A stretch of 64,000 bases of DNA from Galeruca laticollis (GCA_963921935.1 OY998175.1:261757709-261821708), one strand, 5' to 3'. Positions 36,551 to 49,317 are shown, counted from the first letter of the stretch. Notes: generated by a model from the letters alone, not told the origin. Numbers and translations are program-made.

Positions 36551-36692
36551 CGCGTTGTATCAAACACCTAAACTCGGTTTGACGATAACTGATGTTTAGA
36601 CGGATGTAATCGATTGATAATAAATGCCTTAATCTGTCACAGTCTAAACGTGAGTTATTATTAAACCGAGTTTAGTTGTTTGATACAACGCG
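36551..36692. mobile_element. 142-bp hairpin MITE nested in the transposon
   Basis: CGCGTTGTATCAAACACCTA and the following AACTCGGTTT are repeated inverted to 36692. The loop is about 80 bp. It lies between the left TIR and the transposase start. Confidence 0.75.
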
Positions 36693-36876
36693 TCCTTACT
36701 GATGACAACAAATTTTGTAAAGATGGCCATGTAAGATACAAAATAGATTCCCATTTGAAAACAAGCAAGCTATGATTTTGACGCATATGTCAAAAATTAT
36801 TATTCGTGTTGCAGTTAACAGACTTCCTTTATCTTTCCGCAACAAAACTATTCTTACAAATAAATAAGCATTTGAT

Positions 36877-38284
36877 ATGTTGGTAGTATATTTTGAATAT
36901 ATGAGAAATGCAACCGTTGCTGCTCGAGTGTATACACTACAGTACCCAAACAGACGGCATCATAACAGAAGAGTTTTTCTCCGACTCGCACACCGTGTGC
37001 GTACTTCTGGAAATGAGAATCTTCCTGTGTACCGAAGATAGCGCAGATGTAGAATAGAAGAAAATGTCATTGATGTTTCAGCTTATGTCAATGTTAACCC
37101 TCATTCAAGCACCAGAGCCATAGCTAGAGACCTAGGTATATGCCGAACCACCGTTCAAAATATTTTAGGAGAACACACGTGACTACTTATTCATTAATGC
37201 ATGTCTTATTCGGTGTTAGAATGATAAAAATGTTTTAATATTTTTCGTTTGTCCAGTAGGTAACTACTTATATGTTTCTCAATCTTATCATATCAAAAAT
37301 ATCATTAAATCAAAGTTAACTTGTGTAAACATGACTAATGTATTTGCCCCATTTTATGTCCGGTTTCCATAAAACACCAAATTATTTAATAAAATCATCT
37401 TAGGCTGTGTAAATATATTTTTGACTAACAACATGAGAATTAGGTGAGGAAAACTAAAGTAAAAATGAACCAATAATAAAAATAATGAGAGACTTGGCGA
37501 AAAAAAATCGTAATACCATTACGAGAGTTAATGCATTCAAAGTAATTTTTCGTTTACTAACAACGAGAGCCTTCAATGTATCTTGATGATATGATTACAC
37601 AATTTTAGATTGCACCCATATCACATGGTCCTACACCAAAGTTTGAATGCTCAAGATTTTGATGTCAGGTTGGATTTTTGCAACTGGTTCTCATATATGA
37701 TAGACGACGATCCTGAAATACTTTCACGAATTTTGTGGATAGGTGTGGCTACGTTCCATGAAGATGATAGTGTAAATCGACATAATGTGCACTAGTGGTC
37801 TGATACGAATCCCCACTGGATGCAGGAGGTCCAACATCAGAGTAGTTGAACTGTAAATGTGTGGTGCGGGATTCTAGGTGAAGAAATAATTTGGCCTTTT
37901 TTATTGAGACTGTTAATGTAGAAAGATATTTAGATTTTTTAAGCAACGAGTTACCACTTCTTATAGAAAATATACCGTTGGCCATTCGTCGTGACATGAT
38001 CTTGCAACATGATAGGTGCCCGGCAAATTATTCTAGAGATGTTCGGAATTTCTTAGATTACTTATACCCTGGAAGGTGGCTAGGACGTGAAAGTTCATTT
38101 ATTTGGCCACCGATGTCTCCAGACCTAAATTGTTCAGATTTTTATTTGTGGAGGCGTTTATGCCGTTAGTCCCGCAACAAGAGCTGACATAGTCGAAAGG
38201 ATACGACAGATAATACAAAATATTTCAATATCAGAAATTGGAACTGCCGATGGACGACATTTCGAACATCTAGGGCGGCACTGA
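36877..38284 (+). pseudogene. DUF4817-type mariner/Tc1-superfamily transposase, two exons
   Basis: Exon 1 from ATG 36877 encodes the N-terminal helix-turn-helix (MLVVYFEYMRNATVAARVYT) and a second one (NPHSSTRAIARDLGICRTTV), with one in-frame TAG near 37040. A 430-bp intron (GT at 37179, AG at 37607-37608) joins GEHT to LHPYHMVLHQSL. Exon 2 carries the RNase-H-like DDE domain: the first catalytic block is decayed (ILWIGVATFHEDDS), the second reads MILQHDRCPANYSRDVRNFL, and the third is WPPMSPDLNCSDFYLW. Stops near 37793 and 37848 and a frame change follow. It would cut and paste the flanking element at TA. It is inactive. Confidence 0.7.
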
Positions 38285-38486
38285 TTACATAGTTATATAA
38301 TAAAGTTTTCAGTTGTTCGATTTATGACATTATTTTAAAATTCGTTTTCATTGCTAGTGGCGACAGCATTACATTTAGGTAATCTAGTGGCAATCATAAC
38401 ATTGGTATGATAACAGTTTAAATTACTGCAGACCAATGTAAGATCTTTTCATTTAGGCTAAATTTAATAATTTCTGTCAACGCGAA

Positions 38487-39082
38487 CCAGCGTACTAGAC
38501 ATTGGAAGAACAATTCCCGCCATTCACCTGTTTTTTTCACTGTTTTATTACTAATTTAGTCCTCTTTTCAAAGACCCACTTCAATTTGTTGTTGTTGTTA
38601 TTGTTACGAGAAAACACAATATTTTAAAAAACAGCGCCCTGTAGCATTCAAGTCTTTATTTAGATTGCTTCACATTAACAAGTTTTCGATTTTTCAAAAA
38701 AAACTTTTCCAAACAACATTAAGTTTATTGAAATAGGTCAAGCAGAACCGGAATTACAGGCGTTTTTTCGTAACAAGGTTCCAACTCTCCCCCGCCTCTT
38801 ATTTGTAGAGATAAACGCAAACTTGTAATATCAAAAATACGCAGAATTTGTCGAGAAATCTGAATATCATATTTAATATGCTCCTTAGTTGAGTAAATTT
38901 TGGAAAAATTTCCATTTTAAAATTTTAACTGTCAAATGCGCCCTCTAGCGGTAGATCTACAATTTTGAAAATACTTTCCAGGCGTTTCTCGAGGCCACTT
39001 TTGTTACAAAAATTTTTCCCGAACCTGTGCTATGATCCACTCCTGAGATATGGCTGACGGCCGTTCTTAGTTGGCCACCCGG
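38487..39082 (-). repeat. Right TIR (~0.6 kb)
   Basis: Inverted match to 35849-36395. The outer 45 bp are the best conserved. Confidence 0.75.
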
Positions 39083-39149
39083 TACATAATTTAAATTTTT
39101 ATAACCATTGTTAAGCTCGCCTGCTTATTTAATTTTATGCTTATGCATT

Positions 39150-39285
<136 letters not shown>

Positions 39286-39623
39286 ATGGGTCGGAAGGTT
39301 CATGGCGGGGGGGCTATATGCGCCTCCGTGTCGATGTTGGTTGATGTCCTGAAAACTCGGGATCTTCCAATTGAAGACACAATTGAGCGTTTGGTTTCCC
39401 TGCTGAAATCCGTTATTTTGTGTTTTCCCATGTTTCGATTAACATCTTTGCTCCCAAATTTCACATCCTTATTTGGCTATGCCGTGCTGATGAGGCAAAA
39501 AGAGCCAGAAACATGCATGTCCACGGTTACCACTCTATTTCAGTAGCCCTTTATTTTGCGTGAATTACCCATGAAAATATTTGTTGTTGTTGTTAACATA
39601 TCACGCGATATTCCTACATCTTC

Positions 39624-39626
<3 letters not shown>
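39286..39626. repeat. Repeat module bounded by (TA)n, related to the 13.5-13.9 kb palindrome arm
   Basis: The blocks GAAACATGCATGTCCACGGT and TACCACTCTATTTCAGTAGC occur in near-identical form in both arms of the palindrome at 13.5-13.9 kb. As there, the right end meets (TA)n about 50 bp beyond a GTTAACA/ATATG stretch. The 341-bp unit is otherwise unrecognised. ORFs crossing it carry no domain. Confidence 0.6.
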
Positions 39627-39707
<81 letters not shown>

Positions 39708-39711
39708 TATA
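39627..39711. repeat. (TA)n microsatellite, left part, interrupted by the next element
   Basis: Continuous TA repeat that resumes on the other side of the transposon at 42206-42318. Confidence 0.9.
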
Positions 39712-40240
39712 CAGGGTGTCCCGGGACTAATGGGAAAAAAGTCAGTAGCGTATAATCTGAGCCAAAATAATGTTAGTACTTCATATAAACTTTTTCTATG
39801 CAGGCCCTCGTTTTCGAGTTATAGGCCTCCAAAGTTTTAATTTTGAATTTGGTTTTAATTTTTATTTTTTGTACTAGTTATTTGATCTTCATAAAATTTA
39901 CGGCAAAGCTACAATGTACGTGTATGTTTATTTTGGAGAGGTGAATAGATTTACAGTAGTCCCTTGAAGCCAAGGACGGACTTCCCGCAATGGTTAGTGA
40001 TCCAAAAATTTTGCAGGGTAGGCACACCCTGTATGAAATTATCTTAATTGACTTCCCCACACATTAAGCTAACGAAAAGGTACTCTTGTTGGAAATCGAT
40101 AAAATAAGCCGTTTGGCTAATATTTACAGTTTTATTAATGCACTACGTACCAATTTACCTAACTAACTTATTAATATGATGTCAAAGTTTTACACCTTTA
40201 CTACAACAAAATAATTTAACGATAGCAGAAGATAAAAAAC
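39712..40240 (+). repeat. Left TIR (~530 bp)
   Basis: Inverted copy of 41670-42205 with about one difference in ten. Confidence 0.85.
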
Positions 40241-40385
40241 ATTAACGACTTATTAATGCGAAAGTTGGTAAAAACTTTTTAAAAGTGTTTTTACCGTTTA
40301 TCATGTAACCATAGGATTAGTTGTCAAACGTTGTGTAGAATAGTTCGTAGTCAATAATTCATAAGTCCTTAATTTAACAGTTACA

Positions 40386-41500
40386 ATGGCAGAATTCACT
40401 TTTATTGAGTGCGCTGATATGCATTTAATATATGGACTGGCTTCTCGAGACTGTTTAGAGGCCAGAAGGCTTTATGCAGAGCATTTTGCAAACAGAGCAT
40501 CGCCAGACAGACGAATGTTTGAGCGTATTGATCTCAGCTTACGAGAAACAGGTATGAATAAGAAAATGTAATTTTCTATGTATACAAAACTAAATTTTAA
40601 ATTTCAGGAAGTTTTTGGCCAAAAAAGTGGAAAAGGTCCAGTACAAAGCGTACATACAGTGACAGTTGAGCAAGACTTGTTAAATGCAGTTGATAATGAA
40701 CCATCAACGAGTTTACGAAAATTATCAAGAGAACATAACGTCTCGAAATCAGTTGTTCATCGCGTCCTAAAGGAACAGTTTTTCACATGAAAAAAGTACA
40801 CAGTATGACAGTGGCTGACTATCCTGCACGACTTGAGTATAGCCAGTGGTTTCTGCGACAATAACAAGCAGACAATACATTTATTAGTAACGTTCTCTTT
40901 ACGGACGAATCTGGTTTCACCAGAGATGGAGTCATTATTTCTCATAATATGCATTTATGGGATGATGTGAATCCACATGGCATTATCCAAACTAGGAACC
41001 CGCATTGATTCATGGTTAATGTTTGGGCAGAAATAGTTGGCAATCATTTGATAGGACCATACTTTATTGACGGTACTTTGACCGGTCAGAGATATTTGGA
41101 GTTTTTGCAAAATGGGTTATGGAACCTGTTTGATGATGTGCCTCTACAAACTCGTAGGAATTTATGGTTCTTGCATGATGGGGCCACTCCTGATTTCAGT
41201 TTAGATGTACGACAGCATTTACACACCAGGCTTCCTAATAAATGGATTGGTCGTGGAGGCCCTTTTCAATGGCCACCGCGATCAGGAGACGTTAATCCTA
41301 TGCATTTCTTTCTCTCGGGTTATCTTAAAAGTAAGGTATACGCAACACCTGTGTAAATAAGGCAAGATTTAATAGACAGAATTATGTTACACTGCAATGT
41401 TATTAGAAGTAATATGGGATTGCTCTTTTAAGTGCAAAGAAACAACCTTCGTAGACTTAGAATGTGCGTGGAAGTGGGAGGAGTTCATATTGAACATTAA
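40386..41500 (+). pseudogene. DUF4817-type mariner/Tc1-superfamily transposase
   Basis: Exon 1 (40386-40551) starts at ATG and encodes the DUF4817-type N-terminal domain (MAEFTFIECADMHLIYGLAS to the RETG end). A 56-bp intron (GT 40552, AG 40606-40607) joins in phase to give ETGSFWPK. One frameshift later the second helix-turn-helix follows (STSLRKLSREHNVSKSVVHR). The DDE domain shows the first Asp in NVLFTDESGFTRDG (about 40890), the second in LWFLHDGATPDFSLDVRQHL, and a third block WPPRSGDVNPMHFFL in which the expected catalytic Asp is His. There are several frameshifts and stops. It is inactive but better preserved than the copy at 36.9 kb. Confidence 0.8.
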
Positions 41501-41669
41501 TTAGAATAACGTTTTTTTGTTGTTGTTTAGGAATTAGTTTTTGTCAAATGTTTTATAACTTGTGTTTTTTGAGGTTATCTTAATGGTTTAATAATGTTGT
41601 GTTCGTAATTTTGATTAAAAGCAACTAATTACGTTGTTACCGTACCCATTTAATTCCCATTAAATAAGT

Positions 41670-42318
<649 letters not shown>

Positions 42319-42472
42319 TTTTCAATGGAGAGGAAAATCTTACATAAGACACCATTTATGTTGTTGCTGGTAGTGTCGGATTCTTACCGACTAAAAACCT
42401 CTCCTCGTTTTCTCTGACACACCACATTGGAACCGCTCTCGCATTACTTCGATGTGGTGGCAGGTATGCTGT

Positions 42473-43030
42473 TCAGCTCACTGAGTACATCTCTTTTTCC
42501 TTGATCTCGATAATTGTTCTTACTACTTTATATGAACTTTTCCATGCATTTTCACCGTCAACTAAGTCTCTTGAAAAATTTTCAATGGTAAACAAGTTAT
42601 TTCTCTCTTCTTGGTACCCTGCTCTGATCTCTTCCCATTTGGGACAAAGGAACAACGTGTGCTCTACGTCGTCCAAGTTCTTACAGTACTGACAGCGATC
42701 AGTGTCCGATTTCTTCCTCTTGTAAAAGAATGACTTGAAGCAACCGTGTCCTGAGATTGCTTGCGTCAGAAAGTAATCGACTTCGCCACAGAATCCGTTT
42801 ATCCACTCTTCGATATCTGGAATTATTTTGTAAGTCCATCGTCCCTTCGTACTAGTTTTCCAGCACTCTTGCCAACATGTCTTCAAGGATGTACGTTCAA
42901 CGTTCCGGTCCACTCCCTCGTAAATCGCCTTTCTTTCTTCAATCAAGAGGTCAATGGGGGGGATACCAGCTATCACTCCCAATGCTTCAGCAGATATTGT
43001 CCTATACGCACTAGCCACTCTGATCGACAT
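42473..43030 (-). pseudogene. R1-like ORF2, C-terminal region with CCHC motif
   Basis: About 185 codons: MSIRVASAYRTISAEALGVI, ending in a zinc-knuckle-like CQYCKNLDDVEHTLFLC (C-x2-C-x8-H-x4-C), typical of the ORF2 C-terminus of R1-group elements. It probably binds the element RNA or the target DNA. The stretch continues the RT frame of 43118-43963 after a break near 43110, where the first duplicated unit ends. A short 3' UTR (42319-42472) follows. Confidence 0.75.
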
Positions 43031-44035
43031 CAGCCTCTGTATGCTAACTAGTTTCCTTTTAAGTCTTTTATTATACGTAAAAGCGCACCACGCTGGGGCG
43101 GCATAGAGGATCTGAGATTAAGCCACAGAAGCTAAGATCCGCCTTTTTGAAGCTTTTGGGCCTCCCACATTGGGCATAAGACTGGACAAGGCAGATACTG
43201 CTTTCTCCACTTTCTCAATCGTACGATGTATATGTTCTGAGAATGAAAGCTTTGGATCCAACCATACACCTAGATATTTCACCGACCCTTTTGGAGTGAT
43301 TCTATTTCCATGAATGTTGAAAGATACAGGACTCACTCGAGTTCTTCCAGTAAGCAGCACAGCTTCTGTTTTCTCCGGTGCTAGACTGAGAGAGTTATTC
43401 TCCATCCAATTTGACACCATCAGAATTCCCAGATTTGCTTTTTCCATAAGGCCTTTCTCTTGTTTATCCACAATCACCATTGCTATGTCATCAGCGAAGC
43501 CTATAAGGGTGACGTCTTTTGGCAAGTCCATCGTAAGCAGATCATTGTATAGTATATTCCAAAGTGTAGCGCCAAGAACCGAACCCTGCGGAACACCGCT
43601 ACTTACTTCTATATTTTCCTCAATGCCCTCATATCCGATTATGATTTCTCGTTCGGAGAGGTATGATGCTATCAACGCAAGTAGGTCTTCATTAATTCCT
43701 CTATTTCTCAGCTTATTTAAGATTATCTGCCAGGCAGCATTATTAAAGGCATTCCTTACGTCTAAAGTTATCACAGCGCATATTTTTCTATTTTGTGGAG
43801 AGAAATCCCAAGCCTGTTTTGCAATTTTTATGACGTCTATGATAGCATCTACGGTTTGCCTTTTTTCCCTGAAGACGTACTGTCTTTCAGCAAGGCCCCC
43901 TGTACGTTCCAGTTCCTTCTTAAGTCTAGCCAAGATTATGTGTTCAAAAACTTTCCTTTCCACATCTAAGAGACATACGGGTCGATATGAAGAAGGGTCC
44001 TCTGGTGCTTTTTTACCTTTGTCAAGCAGTACCAG
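43024..44035 (-). repeat. Tandem duplication of RT segment, unit 1 (1,012 bp)
   Basis: Starts tcgacatcagcctctgtatg and repeats from 44036 with about 3% difference. It encodes RT from FREKRQTVDAI through the catalytic FADD (LIGFADDIAMVIVDKQE) to the thumb (GSVKYLGVWLDPKLSFSEHI). The 281-codon frame 43118-43963 is uninterrupted. Confidence 0.9.
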
Positions 44036-45028
44036 TCGACATCAGCCTCTGTATGCTAACTAGTTTTCTTTTAAGTATTTCATTATACGTAAAAGCGCAC
44101 CACGCTGGGGCGGCATAGAGGATCTGAGATTGAGCCACAGAAGCTAAGATTCGCCTTTTTGAAGCTTTTGGGCCTCCCACATTGGGCATAAGACTGGACA
44201 AGGCAGATACTGTTTTCTCCACTTTCTCAATCGTACGATGTATATGTTCTGAGAATGAAAGCTTTGGATCCAACCATACACCTAGATATTTCACCGACCC
44301 CTTTGGAGTGATTTTATTTCCATGAATGTTGAAAGATACAGGACTCACTCGAGTTCTTCCAGTAAGCAGCACAGCTTCTGTTTTCTCCGGTGCTAGACTG
44401 AGAGAGTTATTCTCAATCCAATTTGACACCATCAGAATTCCCAGATTTGCTTTTTCCATAAGGACTTCCTCTTGTTTATCCACAATCACCATTGCTATGT
44501 CATCAGCGAAACCTATAAGGGTGACGTCTTTTGGCAAGTCCATCGTAAGCAGATCATCGTATAGTATATTCCAAAGTGTAGGGCCAAGAACCGAACCCTG
44601 CGGAACACCGCTACTTATTTCTATATTTTCCTCAATGCCCTCATATCCGATTATGATTTCTCGTTCCGAGAGGTATGATGCTATCAACGCAAGTAGGTCT
44701 TCATTAATTCCTCTATTTCTTAGCTTATTTAAGATTACCTGCCAGGCAGCACTATCAAAGGCATTCCTCACGTCTAAAGTTATCACAGCGCATATTTTTC
44801 TATTTTGTGGAGAGAAATCTCAAGCCTGTTTTGCAATTTTTATGACGTCTATGATAGCATCTATGGTTTGCCTTTTTTCCCTGAAGCCGTACTGTCTTTC
44901 AGCAAGGCCGCCTGTACGTTCCAGTTCCTTCTCAAGTCTAGCCAAAATTATGTGTTCAAAAACTTTCCCTTCCACATCTAAGAGACAGGGTCCTCTGGTG
45001 CTTTTTTACCTTTGTCAATCAGTACCAG
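44036..45028 (-). repeat. Tandem duplication of RT segment, unit 2 (993 bp)
   Basis: Second copy of the RT segment (frame 44022-44786 open, with FADDIAMVIV and GVPQGSVLGPTLWNILYDDL). It is 19 bp shorter than unit 1 because of a deletion near 44988. It continues upstream into the unique RT finger region, so this is the copy joined to the element's 5' side. Confidence 0.9.
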
Positions 45029-46036
45029 TCTGGCCTGCTTCCATTCTTTCGGAAATTATTTTGTATCGCCAAGTGAGTTGTAGAATCTTAGAACAAAGTA
45101 CGTCTTGCTGTCAATGATGTATTTCAGAATTTCTGCGGGGATATTTCCTGGACCTGGTGCCTTGTTTATTTTTAGCTTCTGATTTGCCATTTTCAGTTCT
45201 TCCTCCGTAAAATCTAGGGAGTACGGGGTTTTCTACATTCGAAATGTACCTCCTCATGTATCGGAAAGAGGTGCCTTACCACTTTATGTATAGTATCTGC
45301 CGCTAGTTGGGGTTTCGGAGGGTAGCCAATGATCCTCTTCATAGCTATTTTATAGCCATTGCCCCATATATCGGAGTTTATACCTGCACAGATATTGTTC
45401 CAGCAGACCTGCTTGGCTTTTTTTATAGCATTTCTCAACTGTTTTTTGGATTCTTTCTACTTATCTTGTAACTGTTGTTTCACTTCTGGCTCATATCTTC
45501 TGTTGTTTCTTGTGCAGATTATTCTTTTTTTTGTGCATTCCTTTCTGAGGTCTGCGATTTCCTGCGACCACCAATATACCGGATTACCTCTTGGGTGGCT
45601 CTTTCTTTTTGGCATCGAGGCACTGCATATGTTCGCGAGTATTTCATAAAAACTTTTTGAATCTGGTGTAGGTGCATTTACTGAAATAATAGAAACTATT
45701 TGGCTTAGGCTTGCAGTATCTAGCTTCCTCATATTCCACCCACTGTCGACTACTTTCTCACTTAGTTTGTCCGATTTTCTGTTCTCATGTACCTCAAACT
45801 AAATGTAGTTATGATCGCTAAGGGTCTCTCTGTCACTCACATACCAATTTTATATTACAATATCATTGGTTGATAGCGTTATGTCGATGATTGACGAACT
45901 TTGGTTTCTCTGGAATGTAGGTCGATCTCCATGGTTTTGACAGACAAGGTCGTTTTCTGCCATCCATTCCACTAAGGCTTCTCCCCTTCTATCTGTATTC
46001 CTCATTCCCCATTGTGCAGATTTTCCATTGAAGTCT

Positions 46037-46038
<2 letters not shown>
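45029..46038 (-). pseudogene. R1-like ORF2: endonuclease end, linker and start of RT
   Basis: Minus-strand fragments in several frames: GDFNGKSAQWGMRNTDRRGE and LVCQNHGDRPTFQRNQSSSI (apurinic endonuclease, near 46000-45860), then WWSQEIADLRKECTKKRIIC (45550) and IAMKRIIGYPPKPQLAADTI (45300), the linker before RT. The catalytic N-terminal half of the nuclease is missing because the element is 5' truncated at the (TA)n tract. Stops and frameshifts separate the pieces. Confidence 0.7.

Positions 46039-46112
<74 letters not shown>
46039..46112. repeat. (TA)n microsatellite at the 5' end of the R1-like element
   Basis: Pure TA repeat. With the tract at 42206-42318 it brackets the element. Confidence 0.9.
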
Positions 46113-46114
<2 letters not shown>

Positions 46115-46619
46115 ATATATATATTTATACAGAAGTGTGAACCCATGTAATGAATGCAATTGTAGTTTCTCACTGTATTCGGAAAATTGTACAAGAACCA
46201 TTTGTTAGTTTCCTGTAATTGGTTTGTAATTTTAGACACCTGTGTAGATTGGGGCCCTAGGCTTTTCTGCACCCTGAGTTAGTAGCCTTCAGCTCTATTC
46301 AGGAATTATAGGACCTGCTTTTCAATTATTCAGATAGTAACTTAGAATTTCGCTTGTAAATGTTAAAATATTTTGCGATTTAAGCTTTTATGCAGATTTC
46401 GGCCTTCGGCCCAAATGCATACTGAATCAACAGCCTTCATCTGTATTCAAGTGTTAATTGTGTCATCCTTTTTTATTGTAAGCTTGTAATAATCACATTT
46501 TGAAAAGAGACATATGGTCCAATGAGTTGAATAAACTTCAATCAGGACATATTTGCCAACCTTTATTTTTAATGATCACTTTCCTATCAGTTTGACCTTT
46601 CGGAGTGTGTAAATGGTCC
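46113..46619. other. Unrecognised sequence, possible retroelement 3' UTR
   Basis: No ORF. Contains the small inverted motif TTCGGCCTTCGGCCCAAATG and an AATAAA at about 46529. It may be the tail of an older element. Confidence 0.4.
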
Positions 46620-48340
46620 TGTTAATCCAGTGAGGAGTTAGGGCTTGGGTGCTTGCCAAAACTTCTCTGGCGCCCTTTTTAGTATATTGTTGAATTTTGA
46701 ATAATCCACCCCGTAGTTCTCATCCCCAAACCCGGCAGACCGCACAAAGCCTGAATCTTACCGCCCAATTTCATTAATCAGCGTCATAGGTAAAATCTTT
46801 GAACGTTTATTAAAAGAGAGAATCTGGGACATCTGTACCGAAAATAATATCATTCCGGCATTCCAATTCGGATTCAGACAAGGCCGCTCTAGTCAGAACG
46901 CCACCACCAACTTTCAAACCATCGTCACCCGTGTTCTAAACCAAACAACTTTGTTCAGCCGCCATTTTCATGGACGTTCAAAAAGCTTCCGATCAAGTCT
47001 GGCATGCCGAACTAGTGATAAAGCTACTGAGCATCCGATTGCCAAACCAAATCGTAAAATTATTATATTCCTACCTCAGAGACCGATCGATCAGCGCCCA
47101 AGTTGGTTACAGCCTATCCGATTCATTTACACCCCTGACTGGCGTGCCGCAAGGCTCGATACTCGATCTACTATTATACATAATTTATACATATGATACC
47201 CCAATACCACGACATCCCCAGGACAAAATCCAACTATATGCGGACGACACCGTACTTATCATTTCCGCCATTGACATTCGCTCTGTCAATATCCGATCCC
47301 AAAATATACTGACTCAATTTCCAAACTAGTGCAGGAAATGGTTGGTGACTATCAACACCCAAGAAACCCAATCCATCGTGTTTAAACACCCGAACTTCCG
47401 CCTCGTACTTAGAGGAGAACAACTTGAAATCCGTAGGGAAGCCGTTTATTTGGGACAGAGATTTACCCAGACTCTCAACTTGATGGCCGACCTAACAGAC
47501 ACGCTAAATAATGTCCGACGTCGAGTTAACTCGTTGAGGCACTCGGCGGAGGCTTCGGATAAACTCATCCAACTACCTTACTCCATACGTATTAGACATA
47601 TATCCGTCCCATTATCGTCTAGAGCAAACGTCTATTGCACCCTTCCTGACCACTTAGTAAAAAAGCTACGATCTTGAGAACAATCGATTTTGAGATATTG
47701 CCAATACAAGGCACCCTAATCACCCAGTAACACGTCTATGTCAATATCGACATCGAGCCCATTCCGTCCCGTCTAAACAAGCTACAAGCCAGATTACGTT
47801 AGTCGCACTAATCAATCGGGCAAGGAAATCTCAAATAACGCCCTCCTCACACCGTGGGTCGCTAACGGACGGCCTCTTGGCAGAAAACCCAAGAGGAAGT
47901 TCCCATTCCCTCCAGTACGGCTACTAGCCATGGTCTACGACGATCTCCCAGACTTATACATCGACTACCTAGACCAATTCCCAATTTCAATCCGATAGTC
48001 AAACATTGCAATTATCACACATATAATCTTCTATATCTCTCCACACAAATGTTCCTTCTTTCTATCTATATAATCACACAACTCTTTATCTCTGAACACG
48101 CTCACACATCTCACAACAATTAGTCAACACTTCTGACAAACCCATTCCAACCACCCCCACCCACCCGTCGGCGTCACAGGTTTTCTGCGGTTTTCCTGTA
48201 ACATGGTAAATCTATTCAACAGGATGAATTTATTCACTAGCCAAATGGACCGACGGAACTATCACTCAATCGACGTAGGGAACAATGCATCCGCAGCTGT
48301 ACCCGCCCCCCAACGAGGTTATTATTATTATTATTCCCCA
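46620..48340 (+). pseudogene. Jockey/I-like non-LTR retrotransposon, 3' part
   Basis: Reading + strand in changing frames: PESYRPISLISVIGKIFERL near 46750, IPAFQFGFRQGRSSQNATTN (46855), MDVQKASDQVWHAELVIKLL (RT motif A region, 46970), TPLTGVPQGSILDLLLYIIY and IQLYADDTVLIISAID (catalytic YADD, 47240), then the thumb and a C-terminus near 47990 (YDDLPDLYIDYLDQFPISIR). It ends with an (ATT)n tail at 48319-48335. Endonuclease and ORF1 are absent (5' truncation). GC content is clearly higher than in the flanks. Several frameshifts make it inactive. Confidence 0.75.
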
Positions 48341-48836
48341 AAAAACAAAAACCAAAACAAAAAAAAGAAATAAAAAAAATGAATCAGAAATCAAAAAACC
48401 AACAAAAAAAACAACAAGAATGCTTTTCCTCTGGATCACTTTCTAGCGAAAGGCCCACATCTAAACCTTGATTCCACCCCCTTTAATCTTATTTACGTTA
48501 CTTACTCAAATCTCCAAAACTTCTTCGACCAACCACCTTTTCACCTGACACAGCACAAACGCGCACAACACCCCCCTACCCAATCCAGCCGTGCAGAGGA
48601 AACTAATCCTATATCAGGGCACACAACCAAAATTAACACTCCAACTTATAACAATTACCATCCCACACACACTTCATTCGAATGTGTCTCTCTCTCCCCT
48701 TCTTCGACTCGAAGCTAGGCGTAGCGAGCACAGGTTGTACTACGGAAGACAACCCGCACATCTATAACAGGCACTGAAAGTTAGCGTTTTCTCGTTATAA
48801 CATAATGTATATTACCGTTGTGAAAATGTAACTCAT
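48341..48836. other. No gene seen
   Basis: An A-rich stretch (48336-48420) and C-rich spacer up to the gypsy LTR. The A-rich stretch may belong to the preceding retroelement's tail. Confidence 0.5.
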
Positions 48837-49317
48837 TGTTACGAAACAGCACACTGGTATAGTCTCTAAATCCGATTCTGTCTGAGCCAGGTATGAATGT
48901 TAAAATTATGGAGGACGCGCCGGGTTTCCTAGAATTGTTTACGAATAGTGACTATCTTATCTACATTGTTTTTGTGACCAGTCTTATCTAGAAAATTGCC
49001 AGAAAGCCAATTGTTTTTGTAATCTAGAATTATCTAGTGAAAAAGGCATTAATATATAAGGGACCGATCAAGAAGAGTTGAGTGTAGTTGATAATTTCAC
49101 ATCGTGAGATAAACAAGTAAATATTGAATATAAAGTAGTGAACTGTTTATATAAATTAGTTTAAGTGAATAAACTGTGTATATACTGTGTATACTGTATA
49201 TATAAATTAAGTGTCAGTGATAAGTTTAGTGTTTGAATAAATTAGTAAGTAGCCATACCGTGTGTTTAAAGTTTATCCCACCCATTTACTGTTCGAATAA
49301 ATAAGAAAAACATTACA
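48837..49317 (+). repeat. 5' LTR (481 bp)
   Basis: Starts TGTTACGAAACAGCACACTG and ends AAACATTACA. It matches 54832-55296 except for a ~30-base stretch near 48990-49040 that is missing from the 3' copy, and point changes. Confidence 0.9.

Larger units (their letters stand above)
35849..39082 (+). mobile_element. DUF4817-type IS630/Tc1/mariner transposon with ~0.55-kb TIRs
   Basis: Starts CCGGCTGGCCAACTAAGAAC after TA at 35847-35848 and ends with the complement (GTTCTTAGTTGGCCACCCGG) before TA at 39083-39084. The inverted repeats can be followed inward to about 36395 and 38487, via the gcccCtagcggt-type block, the aacaaggttccaactctccc block, an acagcgccct block and a gaattgatcttccaac block. 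Inside is a two-exon transposase pseudogene. It carries a nested 142-bp hairpin at 36551-36692. Confidence 0.8.
42319..46038 (-). mobile_element. R1-like non-LTR retrotransposon inside (TA)n
   Basis: On the minus strand it runs from an endonuclease fragment at 46.0 kb through reverse transcriptase to a C-terminal CCHC motif and a short 3' UTR. Both ends directly meet (TA)n (46039-46112 at the 5' end, up to 42318 at the 3' end). The 5' part is truncated within the endonuclease, as expected of target-primed reverse transcription. A ~1-kb segment of the RT region is present twice in tandem. R1-clade placement rests on the GDFNGKS endonuclease block and the FADD RT block. Confidence 0.8.

Noticed and set aside
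43314..45117. Long plus-strand ORFs of 249 and 263 codons
   Set aside because: They are antisense to the R1-like reverse transcriptase frames, and they duplicate because the RT segment is duplicated. The Ser/Leu/Ile-rich translation has no domain.
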